Below, in pieces: positions 38,301 through 48,415 of a stretch of DNA of 64,000 nucleotides. The translations under genes were made by a program, and so were the position numbers. This DNA is from Symsagittifera roscoffensis (taxonomy: Eukaryota; Xenacoelomorpha; Acoela; Convolutidae). How positions within the stretch are numbered: the first letter of the stretch is position 1; each line of letters opens with the position of its first letter. The notes beneath the pieces were generated by a model. The model had not been told where the DNA came from. It saw only the letters and a program-made list of their open reading frames with translations, and searched no databases. The stretch lies in NCBI RefSeq assembly GCF_963678635.1, contig NC_087066.1, forward strand, positions 24,481,012 through 24,545,011. Direction: 5' to 3'.

Positions 38301-40666
38301 ATCAACCAGAAAAACGTACTCTGAAAACAGAAAGATGATGTAAATACCAGATAATGTTCTGCACCCTAAATAATGTACCATCAAAACTTTAAAGTTTCCA
38401 GATCATAATATAGATTTTCAAGGTAATACAGGAACACAACTAATTGATATTAACTCAATTATGAAATTTTTTTAAAATAATTTTTAACTATTTTTTGTAG
38501 TTCTGTAAAGTAATAGATAAAGGACATCTATATATAGAACAAAAGAAAATCACTTAGTGAAAATAATCAGAAAAAAAGAATTAGCAATGATGGTGTCTTA
38601 TCTTGAGAGAACTCGTTTATTCCTTTCCAATTTTTTCCAGTCGTGGAGATAGAAAATGTTTGACAAACAACTCGCTAACAGAAGAAGTATTGTCTTGCAT
38701 CTCTGAAATCATCTAAAAACCTTTTTAAACCTACCGACGATAAAAGTAAACTAAAAACCAAAAAAACTATCAAAATTAACGCTTTTACTATCGAACCTTT
38801 CAATAAAAAATACCATCAGAAACCAAAGATACAAGATTATTTGCCGTTTGCTACTTAAAAAATTCAATCGTTTGCACAAATGCGGAAACAAAACAAACTA
38901 AAATAAGAAAAATTTACAGCTTAAAAACAGGATTTTTTCATGAAAACAAAGCTGAATGTGCTGAATGTATCAATGTAAAGCCTCAAAAAATCCGAGCAAC
39001 TTTTTCTTCTCTCAAAATTTTTTGTTTCGAAATTTTTCGAGTGTTTTTGATGATTGAAAACTCAAAACTAACGCAATAAGAAAAAAAACGAGTCATTAGG
39101 GCAATTTTTTATTACAGTGGGAAATCGAAACAATGAAATTCGCTCTAAAATTTAAGAGCCCCTTCACATCTTCTGCGTCATTTTTAATTTTGTTGATTTT
39201 AGTATGAAATCAAAAAATTATTTGCGAGCCTTTTTTAACAGCTGCTTTCCTGCAAATAAGTGAAATGCACTTGCAATGGAAATTTTTTGCGATGCACAAT
39301 ATTTTCAGGTGTTCAAAAGAGTAAAAATTGCTTACCAATTTATATTTTTAATTAATTCAACGGTCGACTTAATCTCGCACTTCTCTCCAACATTTGGGCT
39401 TAGTGAAAGCTCAAACCACGGGAAATTTTTGTGGAAAACGGAAAAAATTCTGCAATCAAACAAAATCATGTTGTTAAACGGGTCAACTGTGTTATTTGTT
39501 CAGTATTAGGACAGGCTCCAATCGTTGCTTTATATGATAACCAATTTGCAAAAAAAACACGCCCTGAATCGATTTGATTGCATTGAAAATCATTACTAGA
39601 GGCAAGAGTCTGGGTCGAGTAGAAATTCGAAATTAGAAGCTCGAGCATACCCAATTTCATTTTTCTAACCAATATATTTTAATATTTTTACTCAATAATT
39701 CTAGATCTTTCCATTTGAAAAAGTGATAACCAAGATTATCTCATGTATGTCTGCAACCTTCGTTTCCGACGCCAGTAACTTGTTTGTCGTTTATCATGGC
39801 CGTCAAATTGCTAGTGTAGTTGTCCGACCGCCTGATCAGCAACGTGTACACTATTATGATTAGCAGAAACAGCATTGCGAATACTAGAAATGTGATCACG
39901 ACGGGCATGAAGTAAAGAGAATTCCCTTGGACATTATCCACGGCCGAGGCAACTTTCTGGTGCGATAGATTACAATATCATATCCCCTGTTCAAAAAGTT
40001 AACCTTCGTAAGCATAACCGCCATTGAAATCAAATAAATGTGTAAAAATCGATTTTTGAATGTTTATGGTAAACTTGATTGAATGTCGCTTAAGTTGAGT
40101 ATTAAAAAAAATTTAAATCGACGCTGTCAAAAAGTGAAACGTGCCTGGGCCAGTCTGGCTCAAAGCTGAAATCTCAGTAGTTTTTTTTGTAAAGGAGCAT
40201 TGGGCGCTATGCTATTTCAGAGGGGGAGGTCGCGTAAAAATCAACCAAATTTTTGTCCAAACTTGAAACTAACCGAGTAAACAATCAATTAAACGGCAAT
40301 TTATACACTCAAATCATTATGAAAACATTGAACTTCGGAAACAAAACTATTAAGTTCCGAGTTTGTTATCTTTGTCCCCAAATGATTCAAAGCAGCATAT
40401 TTTGCATGCAAAATTTGGCTGCAATAGCGTTTTTTCAAACAAGTTAGTCTTTTTAGGACAAGAGAGAGCTCAAAAATGCACAGTTTTGGCGCCTATTAAT
40501 TGGGGTTCTTGATATTGTAAAAAAAGGCCGTCGGTTGATGTACTTGAGTTGTCTGGAGGGCTGTATTGCTGGAGGCTGAGGGGTCAGATGACGTCACAGG
40601 AGACACTGACACCGCAGATGACAGCTGCTGTGAGGGGTTATTATTGGGAGGAATATTGGGATTCAT
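29325..40666 (-). CDS. Five-exon single-pass membrane protein, unknown function
   Basis: Exons (minus strand): 40544-40666, 39758-39956, 37560-37737, 29873-30040 and 29325-29673. Every junction is GT-AG and the phases (0, 1, 2, 2) join without a stop, giving 338 residues. The ATG at 40666 is the first in frame; upstream exons cannot be excluded. Residues 1-55 are Ser/Pro/Asn-rich with no clear signal peptide. Residues about 56-82 are one strong membrane helix followed by IRRS. The rest is basic and charged with an EEEEED run and a Ser/Lys-rich tail, probably cytosolic and partly disordered. I recognise no family. Exons are markedly GC-richer than introns. Donors are weak (GTACAT, GTTGCA, GTTAAT, GTTTGA). 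The 7.5-kb intron 3 holds a decayed retroelement, and intron 2 (37738-39757) holds nothing recognisable. The last donor is the least certain boundary. Confidence 0.7.
30168..30300 (-). repeat. LTR fragment, 3' side of decayed element
   Basis: Shares an exact stretch of about 31 bp (30256-30286, starting GCTAACTAAATGATTAAAAC) and a looser AAGTACGGGT...ATTAAGATG block with 36334-36450, in the same order. The LTR probably extends towards 30360, where similarity fades. Confidence 0.65.
30505..31332. mobile_element. Palindromic insertion built of GAGCGGTTT-type repeats
   Basis: CCCGGGTCGAGAT at about 30508-30520 and ATCTCGACTCGGG at about 31318-31330 are inverted (12 of 13 match), like terminal inverted repeats. 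Between them GAGCGGTTT / AAACCGCTC and GATTTGAGCGG recur dozens of times on both strands. Two long blocks, about 30948-31140 and 31145-31300, are near mirror complements, including TCAAAATCTTGCTTCAAAAT and its reverse. No coding capacity. It appears inserted in the decayed Ty3 element, and the unrelated 30730-30930 segment may be its unique core. Confidence 0.65.
32400..34130 (-). pseudogene. RNase H end and integrase remnants (Ty3/Gypsy)
   Basis: Reading down the minus strand, about 34120-33880 gives the end of an RNase H domain: a DFTVEHLPGKE-like segment followed by LSRQPSGEP. About 33170-32930 gives the back half of an integrase core, with DDHRAT...RTINERL and SPFEVHFGRAPNT. The piece at 32662-32408, with KNSGSNKGQTVEF and a GKKFCKSDLVVKR stretch, fits the post-integrase tail. 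The frame is broken repeatedly. The first integrase half (about 33200-33550) is poorly preserved. Confidence 0.7.
34200..35350 (-). pseudogene. Reverse transcriptase remnant (Ty3/Gypsy)
   Basis: Minus-strand pieces in shifting frames match the fingers-palm order of a Ty3-type reverse transcriptase: a DGRKFFISPMDVTKK piece (about 35080), a FKTGFYGFTSF piece (about 34770), then DNILFATVGS and a GLAINLGKLNF piece (34700-34580). The catalytic YxDD region is disrupted by a stop and an indel, so the enzyme is dead. Sequence above about 35350 towards 36300 should hold protease and gag but I recognise nothing firm. Confidence 0.7.
36334..36450 (-). repeat. LTR fragment, 5' side of decayed element
   Basis: Partner of 30168-30300. 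The two share the AAGTACGGGT block and the exact GCTAACTAAATGATTAAAAC stretch (36418-36448). Spacing of about 6.2 kb fits a Ty3/Gypsy element with the insertion it carries. Confidence 0.65.
36965..37440 (+). repeat. Dispersed repeat, family D, copy 2 (TATA-bearing)
   Basis: Aligns with 15005-15450. The CTATATAAGAG box is at 37406-37416. It lies in intron 3 of the membrane-protein gene, antisense to it, so if the box is active it could drive antisense transcription. Confidence 0.6.
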
Positions 40667-41521
40667 GCATCTGTCTCTATATCCATTTTAAATAAACTCA
40701 CTATAGGGGACCTTTTCAGCGCATTGAAGTTCAATAAATGAGAACGGGAGTCGAGCTGTTTGAGTTTATCAAGGTAAGTTTTGTCGAAATATTGTAAATT
40801 TTGAGTCTCTCTATTAGTTAACTTTGGGTTAAATTTTTTAAGAGTTAAGAATATTGGGTTTAAATTTTGGCTGGGAAAAACTTTCGGGTTGTGAATACTC
40901 TGTACAAAAGAAGTTAAACTGTATTTGTGTTGTGTTTAAAATTGAATCTGACATCTTGGTAACACCAAAACTACATAAATTTAACTGGAAGTCAATCTGA
41001 AATCAAATGACATCAGAGCAAACAAAAAAAGCTCAGAAGTTATTAGAGCTAATCAAAGTTCCGATGAGCTGAAACGACGTGAGCTAAAACAGAGCTAACC
41101 AGAATTAAATCAAAGCTAGCCAAAAAATACTTAGAATTTAAATTAACCTGCAAACTTTATCCGGGTATTTGACAGACACTTTTCAGGCTTGAGAAAAAAC
41201 TTGCGTGTTTCTGAAGTCATAGAACAGTCCGTGGTTCAACGAAACAAGGTACTTAGAAAATGGTCATAAAACCAGTTAAAACAAGGACAGTCGCTTCCTG
41301 TGAAAACAACACAGAATGAAACCTCCTTGTTCTATAAAAAAAATTTTTTTGAAATCAGTCAATTATCTATTTGGTTCATTTTTTCAACATTTTGTTTCGT
41401 TTAGGTCCACAATTTACACTACTAGCAGAGTTTGCACATAGCTAGCCAATTTCTCTTCATTGTAGAACATCCACAAATATTTCTCTAGGGTAAGAAATCA
41501 TGTATCTGAGCCAAGACTCCT
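40667..41521. other. Upstream region of the membrane-protein gene
   Basis: No gene seen. The promoter or further 5' exons of the minus-strand membrane-protein gene should lie here; I see no clear TATA box. Confidence 0.35.
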
Positions 41522-42230
41522 TCACTTGGTCCTTGTTACTCGGAAGCGCACACTGGAAGCACGGAGCACGGTTAAAGACAGTCGGCACTTCACCCAGTTC
41601 ATAGTTTTACTATAGGGTTTCTCCCACTTGGTAGATAATGCTTCTCCTATTCTCCGAAGGAAATTTGCAAATTCTGGAGCGAGCATCCCATCAACAGACA
41701 CGACAAGAGGAGTGAAAGACATATGTCTTTCCTGACACGCGTCTGAAAATTTTGTCTTTCTCTCAACCTCTACTGAGTGCAAAACACTCATGGGGATTCT
41801 GTTCTGATAGGAGATGGCGTCGGTGTCAGAGACACGAATATCAAAAGACGCTCCTCCCTGTCCAACATAAACTCCACGACAAAACAAATCTGCAATTAAT
41901 GCGGGTGTCTCATCTTGCGGGTTGTATTCTCTAATAACAGGCTCTCTCTGTACATCCTTCCACACTAAAAAAGCTAAGTCGCCTACAGCATCCCTAAATT
42001 CATTGTGCCGTAAAGTTAAGAGACCACATTTTTTGCACGCTAACGCATGCCGAAGGTTGAATGGTGACTGGTAACCATCACAAAAGTTGGCAGAGCGTTC
42101 AAGTTTTGTTATACCGGACACTCAATGCATCCCGAAACTCCTCCTCCGAAAGATCAAAATTTTCTGCAGCAATCGGTAACGCTGTCAGCCAAGCAGACAA
42201 GCTTCCTTCATTGATTCTTTTTGAGTACTG
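41522..42230 (-). pseudogene. Non-LTR retrotransposon reverse transcriptase, C-terminal domain, broken
   Basis: Minus strand. The 199-residue frame 42121-41522 carries HALACKKCG, LRHNEFRDAVGDLA, FDIRVSD, SFTPLVVSVDG and a W-rich RCRLSLTVLR-like end. Just upstream, in another frame, are SAWLTALP and EEEFRDALSVRYNK. This block order (SWL-LP, FRD-LRYG, C-CG, HAL-C, RHNE-RD, FDVRV, SFTPLV-S) is known from the C-terminus of a family of invertebrate non-LTR reverse transcriptases. The D and E/K residues around FDIRV hint at a PD-(D/E)XK nuclease fold, which is inference. One frameshift near 42110 joins the two parts. No polymerase domain is present, so it is a fragment. Confidence 0.7.
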
Positions 42231-44280
42231 CTACTAAGCCTGATATCGTAGATGCAAAACTAATCACACACTCGGAGTTGTGCATCTTGCGCTGCGGGAG
42301 TTTGCCCATTTTATCCAAATGAACGCTCACAACTGTGCGAGGTTGACCGCACTTTCGCTCAAGTTACCACAATATGCGAACTCAGAAAATGCGGTTTTTG
42401 CCTCACCTCAGAGTTTTTAAGTGCGTAAGCTTTACACCAATAATCAAGTGTGCGGAATCTACTGTGCTCCTGAACTGCCCGAATCACTCGTACCATACTA
42501 AAGGACAACCATTGAACTGGGTAAGCTTCCATTCAGGCAATGGGTCTTTCCTGGTTATGGAAAAAATGACGGCTAAGTCTTCAAAAGTTACATGCTCAGA
42601 TTTGAGAAAAGATTATGGAGGAGACGGGTGAGTGGAATCGGTTGGAAATGTTTGCACATGTGCGTAGACTGGAATTTGAACAGGCTGTTGGAAGCCAACC
42701 GAATGTGTTGACATACTTTGAGGTGCAGTATAAAATACAGCGACATCGCATGGGAAAGGTGTGAAATTATTGATGCTTAAAGGCCCAGCATTTTGCATTT
42801 CATTGTTACAAAAAGACACATCCAAAAACTGACTAGAAACAAGCACCTTGTGTGACATTCTAGATTGGTAGTTGAAACCAAATGATGATGGTTGTGTGCT
42901 TGAAGGAAACGTTTGGCTTTTCAAATTAACGAAAACAAATGCATCCGAATTAAATGCGTAGTTTGAAGCAGCTCTTTTTACAGTCATCGACGGTCGAATG
43001 AAAGATTTTCTTTGAGAAAAGATCTGTTTTATTACCTTATTGGAGCTTAAAGGGTCGGAAGACAGCGGAACACTTTGTATACATGACAGTACAACCGCTG
43101 AAAGTTGAGAAACTACCAACAAACTGCTTTGTGTACGAACAAAAAAGCCAGGTGCTGTTGTTGCCACCCCAAAGAATGGTACGTTACCTTGAGTCGCCGT
43201 GAAAACCATACCAGCAAAATTTGAATCAGCTGAACTAAACAGAACTGATGAGCTGACTATCGAAGGTCCAGCCTTAAAGCCTGGGTTTATCAGAGCTACA
43301 TTTGCAATCTTCGGTGTTTTTTTGTCAATTCCATCAGCATTAGGCTTGCCGCTGGCCCCTGAAAATTGAGTAACAGCTGGTAATTCAGACTTGTGAGTAT
43401 CGTCATCGGTTTTCTTGAGGTCGTCTTGAAATTCAATTTCAGCTGTTTTGGCCTTCGGAAGCTTTTTTGTTCTTTTCAGCTAATTTTTGAATTGAAGTCT
43501 ACTTTTTTCTCTAATAATATGATATTGCAGTTCCTCTTTGTACCTCAACAATTTTTTTTTATACTCCAACTGATTTTGCTCCATTTCTCATTCTATCTTT
43601 TGATGATGAGCTTACATTTTCCTCCTCTCTAATTCCAGTCTGTCTTGCTCTTCTCTCATTTTCCAAATTACCTCATTTTGCCTTTCTGTCTCATCTTTTT
43701 GCAGATTAGCAACATCGTTTTTCCACGTTCTTTCTTTCTTTTTGGCGGTTAATTGAACTCGTCTTAGATCTCATCGTATGAAAAAGACTAGATCGTAGAG
43801 ACACAGCTGTTAGAGATCTTGCTGGGACTTTTGATCGTTAGGATTAGCTTCAGTGTCAGCATCTGAGGACATGCAATCAAGGTAAGACCTGATGTTGGAT
43901 CATTTGTTCATTCACACCAAATAACTGGCGTAAATACGCTCCCAAATCAATTAAAAGCTTGCTTGGTCATGACAAATTTTCGCAAAATTCGTCAAAGCTT
44001 CATTCCTCGAGATCGTGTTTTCAAATACACATTAGCACTTTTCTACCACAGTCTCAACTCTCACACTTCTCTTCTTAGCCTCTTTTGCCTTTTCCACGGA
44101 GCTATGAGTGTCAAACAACTTGTGTTCTTTTTAATTTGTCTCGCCTCATATAACTTTTTAATTTCAGCTGGAAGTTTTTCAGTTATAACTAAACAGTTAT
44201 CTGGAAAAGAAACTCAACTGAAATTGGGTTTTTGTATACCAATACTTGCCGGTTTGTTCAGGGCACGGCACTACTAATCA
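42226..44280 (-). pseudogene. BEL/Pao retrotransposon gag remnant
   Basis: Minus strand. Three parts follow in order. First is a charged, probably coiled-coil stretch (about 43760-43480), interrupted by stops. Second is a Ser/Thr/Phe-rich region, uninterrupted from about 43470 to 42613. Third is a DUF1759-like gag domain (about 42570-42226), with FEDLAVIFSITRKDPLPEWK, a WYE-FGQFRSTVDSA stretch, and, after a frame change, CGQPRTVVSVHLDKM and MHNSECVISFASTISGLV. Part of the N-terminus is readable as far as about 44280. At least five stops and several frameshifts make it non-functional. The gag ends abruptly where the non-LTR fragment begins. Confidence 0.7.
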
Positions 44281-45075
44281 GCTAATAGTTTGTGTTGGTT
44301 TCTTTCTTCCTTTTTTAAATGTGGGATCCAGCAAACCATGACTAGAGGTACCAACAACTACCGTGAGGGAACCAGTGATGGAAAATTTTCAGGACACGAA
44401 TTGCTTGATATAAGGCTACAGGTCTGTAGAAATTAGAACTGGACGAGTTTCAAAGACTCGTTCGCTAATTTTGAGATTTTTTTTTAGTGTTTCGTGTTTT
44501 TTTCAACATCTATCAAAAAATTTTCTCGATGTTTTTTGGTGCCGCGTCATGTTATTTCGTTATTATCATCACCGTGGCAGTTTTTAAAGTTTTGCCAAAC
44601 TAGACCAAAAATTTGAAAATTTTTCATTTCTGGAGTTATTGTTTGTTTCCCAATGAAACTACGTGGACTTTATGACTTTTTGTGACATTTTTCGATTTTT
44701 TTTGTTTGGGTTGTTTTTTGTAGTGTTTTTGGTCGGTTTTTGATCCATGTAGGTTATAGGGATTGGCTACTAGGTTCCAGTCAGAGTAGGTCACCCTAAT
44801 GACTATAGTTTATTATTCAATTTATAAGAACCCAAATTTTCAAAAAAAAATTTTTTGTGTTTTTAGCAAGTTGGTTTTATGACAATATTGTGATTTTTAT
44901 AACAATATTGCCACATTTTTGCTGTCTGTTTTCAGTGATATACTTTCACTGCAACAATTCATAAAAAGTTAGAATATACAGACAAAAAAAACTAAAGTTT
45001 TGGATCGGTCCAACAAGTTTTCTGTTGAGCTGGCTTACCTATCAGTCGTCAAACTCCGATTGCAGTCTTTCGACT
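44281..45075. other. Non-coding stretch
   Basis: AT-rich; may include the remains of the BEL/Pao leader or LTR, but I cannot identify the ends. Confidence 0.35.
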
Positions 45076-45520
45076 TCACGTCCACGTAGTTGCTTCCAAA
45101 CCATAACAACTCACACCTTCATGGGATATTGGAGGTGGACCATTGAAATTGCTCAAACACTTGACCCCACACAATGATATATACTCCGAACGCACTGGAA
45201 TTATGTCGCCCAAACGTTTCCCCTTACAACTATTGTCTTGGCAACTTGATCTGATCACTCGGCTGTTGAGGCTGGTGGAAGGTTAGGCAGTTATGTAGGC
45301 CTCTAAGAGTGAGGTCGCTCTTTGTTGACTGAAGTTGAATATCGTGGTGAAAAGAGTATCTGCAGCGTGGAGGATGGAACCACTCCACCGTTCCGTTTTT
45401 CAGGAACCTGCTTTGGCTTTCAATGTTCAGTGTTCGAGTAAATGGAAAGAGAGCCACGGGATACAAATGCAAATTTCGGGGTCGCGGCACCAAATAGTGA
45501 CCGCGCTCAACTCAAAACTC
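45076..45520 (-). other. GC-enriched block, possible exons of an unidentified gene
   Basis: GC content rises to the level of the confirmed exons. On the minus strand a good acceptor (ATATTTTAG) at about 45523 is followed by open sequence in several frames. A second open piece follows CACCAG near 45272 and is Cys-rich (SSCQDNSCKGKR, LCGVKCLSN, VSCYGLE), ending with a possible GTGAGT donor at about 45107. No frame joins both parts without a stop, and I recognise no domain. It may be two exons of a secreted or extracellular protein, or a decayed repeat. Confidence 0.25.
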
Positions 45521-47325
45521 TAAAATATTTGTGCCAAAACAACAAAGGTATAGCCAAATTGAATTAGTTCAACCAGAATTAACCAGACGTCATAAATTGC
45601 AGAATTTGTTGATATAAACGGATAAACGTTTTTTAACAATGTTTAACAAATCGGCACATTCACGACTAGAACGTGTTATGATTAGCAGCCTTTTGTGATA
45701 CGTTTTATTTCACATACAGACGGCAAAAACCTGCCAGACAAGGTCAATCTTTTTAAATTAGTTTTTGTGGTTTATACATTTTGGTTTGGGTAAACACATT
45801 GGTTTTTCGGAAGCACGAACCTAGGCCAAACTGGTCTGATCTATGTCCAGGCTTTGTTCTAGAAATCTTGCCCAAATGGTCTTAATTTTGTTCAATTTTG
45901 TATTCTGGCTTATGGAAGGTTGTTTGCGTGGCAACACAGTGTGTTTTCGACAACAACATGTTCGAAATTAAAACTTGCTTCATAGTTTTGCCAGATCGAA
46001 ATATTTGCAAATGTTTTAAAGGAGTTACTACCTTGAAAGCGACAAAAAAGAAACCCGCTGAAACTCTCAGATTCATTGCCAAAACTACTTAGGGCTTTGT
46101 CTCGATATACAAGAACTCCATTTTTTCATTAATTCAGCACTCTTTCTTATTTGTCATGGCAATTTGAGAAAACCTTCTCGAAATTGGTTTCTTCAACTTG
46201 CCTAGCATAATATAATTTGCTGGTGGGGAGGAAAGCGAAATAAGAAATTAGATCAAATGTTAACTTCATTTCTTCCCCTTCTGTAATGCAGAACTTCTTT
46301 TTTCATCGCAGTTATGCGTTCAGATACATGATAGAAATCTTAAACCTATGAAGGAGAAATGTTTTCACGATACTTAATTTGCTCGCCATGCAAAGTATCG
46401 TTTACTTTTTTCTTTTCCTCAACCTGCGAAATTTCAATATGAGCCAAACTGGCGTGCATACTAATTAGGCCCTAATTAACATATTGGATCTTCATAATTA
46501 ACCTAGCACAACCCCGAGGTTGGGGATCGGGGGGGTTATGGCTTTACTAAAAAGAGCCGTCTCATTAGATTATGGCAGTAATTCATTAGATATTCAACTT
46601 CAACACTAAAACACGGAGATGTTTTGGGGTTTTGAAAAGAGCTAGCAATTAATAATCAACCTATTAGGTTCTGAACTTATTCAGCACGTGTTTTTTTAAT
46701 TTATTTTTTTATTTCAGAAACCTTAGCTAGCTAAAGATCTAACTACTATTTTGTGAGATACAGTTTTTCAAGTGTCTTTTTGATTTGTGTTGTACAAATT
46801 TAGATTCTTTGAAAACTTTGAATAGAGAAAACTTAGATTTGCATTTGTGCTTAGATTAATATTAAATTTCGATTTTTGCGCAAAAGTATTCAGAAAAACA
46901 GTTGGAAGAAAAACAGTTGGAAAAACCAAACATTGAAAAGGAAACTTGAAAAAAAAACATCTAACGATTTAGCCCAAACTAACCAAGCAGCAGCATTGTA
47001 TAGTATAACATGCACGAGGGGGCAGCTCTATTAGGCGAAAACCCCATTGGGCGAACTTATTTTTATATGAGAATAAAATGGTATGTCACCTGCCATATTG
47101 AGAACTTTGTCTTTCACATTAAGCCCCCCTTACAAATTATAGCCGCATCATTAAGATATTTTACTGTGGTGCGACTATAATTTGTTAGCAACTAGCTGGT
47201 TACAATGAAAAAATTTATAACAGAAGTTTTTTTTTCAATAACGGGTATAAATTCGGTATAAACTAACTATTTTTCTTCTTAGCTAGCCACTTTGAATTTC
47301 GCCTAATTGGGTTTTCGCTTAGCAG
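45521..47325. other. Non-coding stretch
   Basis: No gene supported. A block near 46478-46504 (ATCTTCATAATTAACCT) resembles 24028-24062, hinting at another small dispersed repeat. Confidence 0.35.
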
Positions 47326-47513
47326 ATAAAGCAGCTCCCATGCACGACACCACGAAGTCGTTCGATGAAGATGAGAAGGAGGGTAGCAGGAGAGAGACCT
47401 TCAGGTACCTCCTCTTCTTCGCCACCGAGACACTCGGCTTCATCGCCGCATTCCTCGTCATATACTGGACTGCGTACCAACTAGGCCACACTCTTTTCCA
47501 GTTTATTATACCA
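47326..47513 (+). CDS. Exon of an unidentified membrane protein
   Basis: A GC-rich island bounded by acceptor TAGCAG (ending 47325) and donor CCA|GTAACT (47514). It encodes an acidic/basic stretch (KSFDEDEKEGSRRETFRY) and then a strong hydrophobic helix (TLGFIAAFLVIYWTAYQLG). If translation starts at the ATG at 47340 this is a first coding exon of about 58 codons ending in phase 0; if it is an internal exon it begins in phase 1. No family recognised. No following exon is seen before the large retroelement at about 48 kb, so the rest of the gene may lie beyond that element, outside the window. Confidence 0.45.
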
Positions 47514-48096
47514 GTAACTTTTCCCCATTTAAAGCTTCCTCCAGCCGGCTCTTTTCCAGCCCCCCTCCCCCTCTTTGGTTTTTTCTGAAACTCATTTGAT
47601 GAAAATCTATTTAAAATGAGTTTTCATGTTATAAACTGCGTTAAAACGTGTCAGTCTAACAAATGATTAAATTATTACAACATTTGGAACCTGATCTAAA
47701 CTACATTTTATGATTGGATAAATTAGATATTTTACCAATGTAAAGTATTTAATATTAACCAATCATGATCCATCTAACTAACAACCCACTTATTTGTAAG
47801 TGCTGAAGTTACTTGTAATTTCAGCACCAGAGAGATTTGAATTTAACTTAGAAATTAGTTGGACTCTCCCGAGCACTTCAGCAGCCGCAATAAACCAGTA
47901 TACCCTAGATCTATTGAGCCTAGCAGAGACTAGTTAAACAACCTGAGACTAGATAGTATAAGAGTAAGATTAGGATCGGTATTAGACTAAGAAGTTGCAC
48001 GAATCTATCCGGCCGAAAATAAGATAGCGTGACGAGCAGACGGTGTACCCTATCCGAAATTACTCTATGAGTTATACACTCCAGTCCTAACTCATC
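47514..48096 (+). other. Candidate 5' LTR region of the large retroelement
   Basis: By position the 5' LTR should end just before the possible primer-binding site at 48097. A sequence ending CTCA at 48094 fits a canonical CA end, and AATAAA at about 47889 could be its polyadenylation signal. The matching 3' LTR lies beyond the window, so I cannot set the left end. Confidence 0.3.
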
Positions 48097-48114
48097 TGGT
48101 GCGACCATAAGTCT
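48097..48114 (+). promoter_or_regulatory. Possible tRNA primer-binding site
   Basis: TGGTGCGACCATAAGTCT begins with TGG, complementary to a tRNA CCA end, two bases after a CA dinucleotide that could end an LTR. Its reverse complement, continued, reads like a T-arm (TTCGAGA) before an acceptor stem, but the spacing is one base off a perfect tRNA, so I hold this loosely. Confidence 0.3.
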
Positions 48115-48181
48115 CGAACAAGACCTTAATAGCTTAGAATTAACCAAAATAGATTAGAAATTAGACAAAAACATTTACAAA

Positions 48182-48415
48182 ATGTTATACGACAATAATT
48201 TAATCGAAATGTCTCTACGACTCAATAGATCAGAGCCAATATTCCGAACCATAACAGAACTACCCGGAATTGGAAGAAGACCTCGAACCAGAGACGACAT
48301 ACGACAAAGTAGAAACTTGCCATATAGCTATATGATAGTTAGGCAAAAACCAGAACAAACTTTTATATTTAGAATACTACTGGCAATGAATTTAGATTTT
48401 CATTTGCAAACATAA
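48182..48415 (+). CDS. Possible short leader ORF of the retroelement
   Basis: 77 codons from an ATG in a favourable AAA context (AAAATGT). The product is basic, with Arg/Pro-rich patches (GRRPRTRDDIRQSR), and has no recognisable domain. It is the first ATG-led frame of this size after the putative primer-binding site. It may be an upstream ORF regulating downstream translation, a small protein, or chance. Confidence 0.3.
   Translation: MLYDNNLIEMSLRLNRSEPIFRTITELPGIGRRPRTRDDIRQSRNLPYSYMIVRQKPEQTFIFRILLAMNLDFHLQT

Noticed and set aside
43480-43890. Several in-frame stops in the BEL/Pao gag as a sign of stop-codon reassignment
   Set aside because: Host genes and the large retroelement use TAA, TAG and TGA as normal stops, and the region also has frameshifts; ordinary decay explains it.
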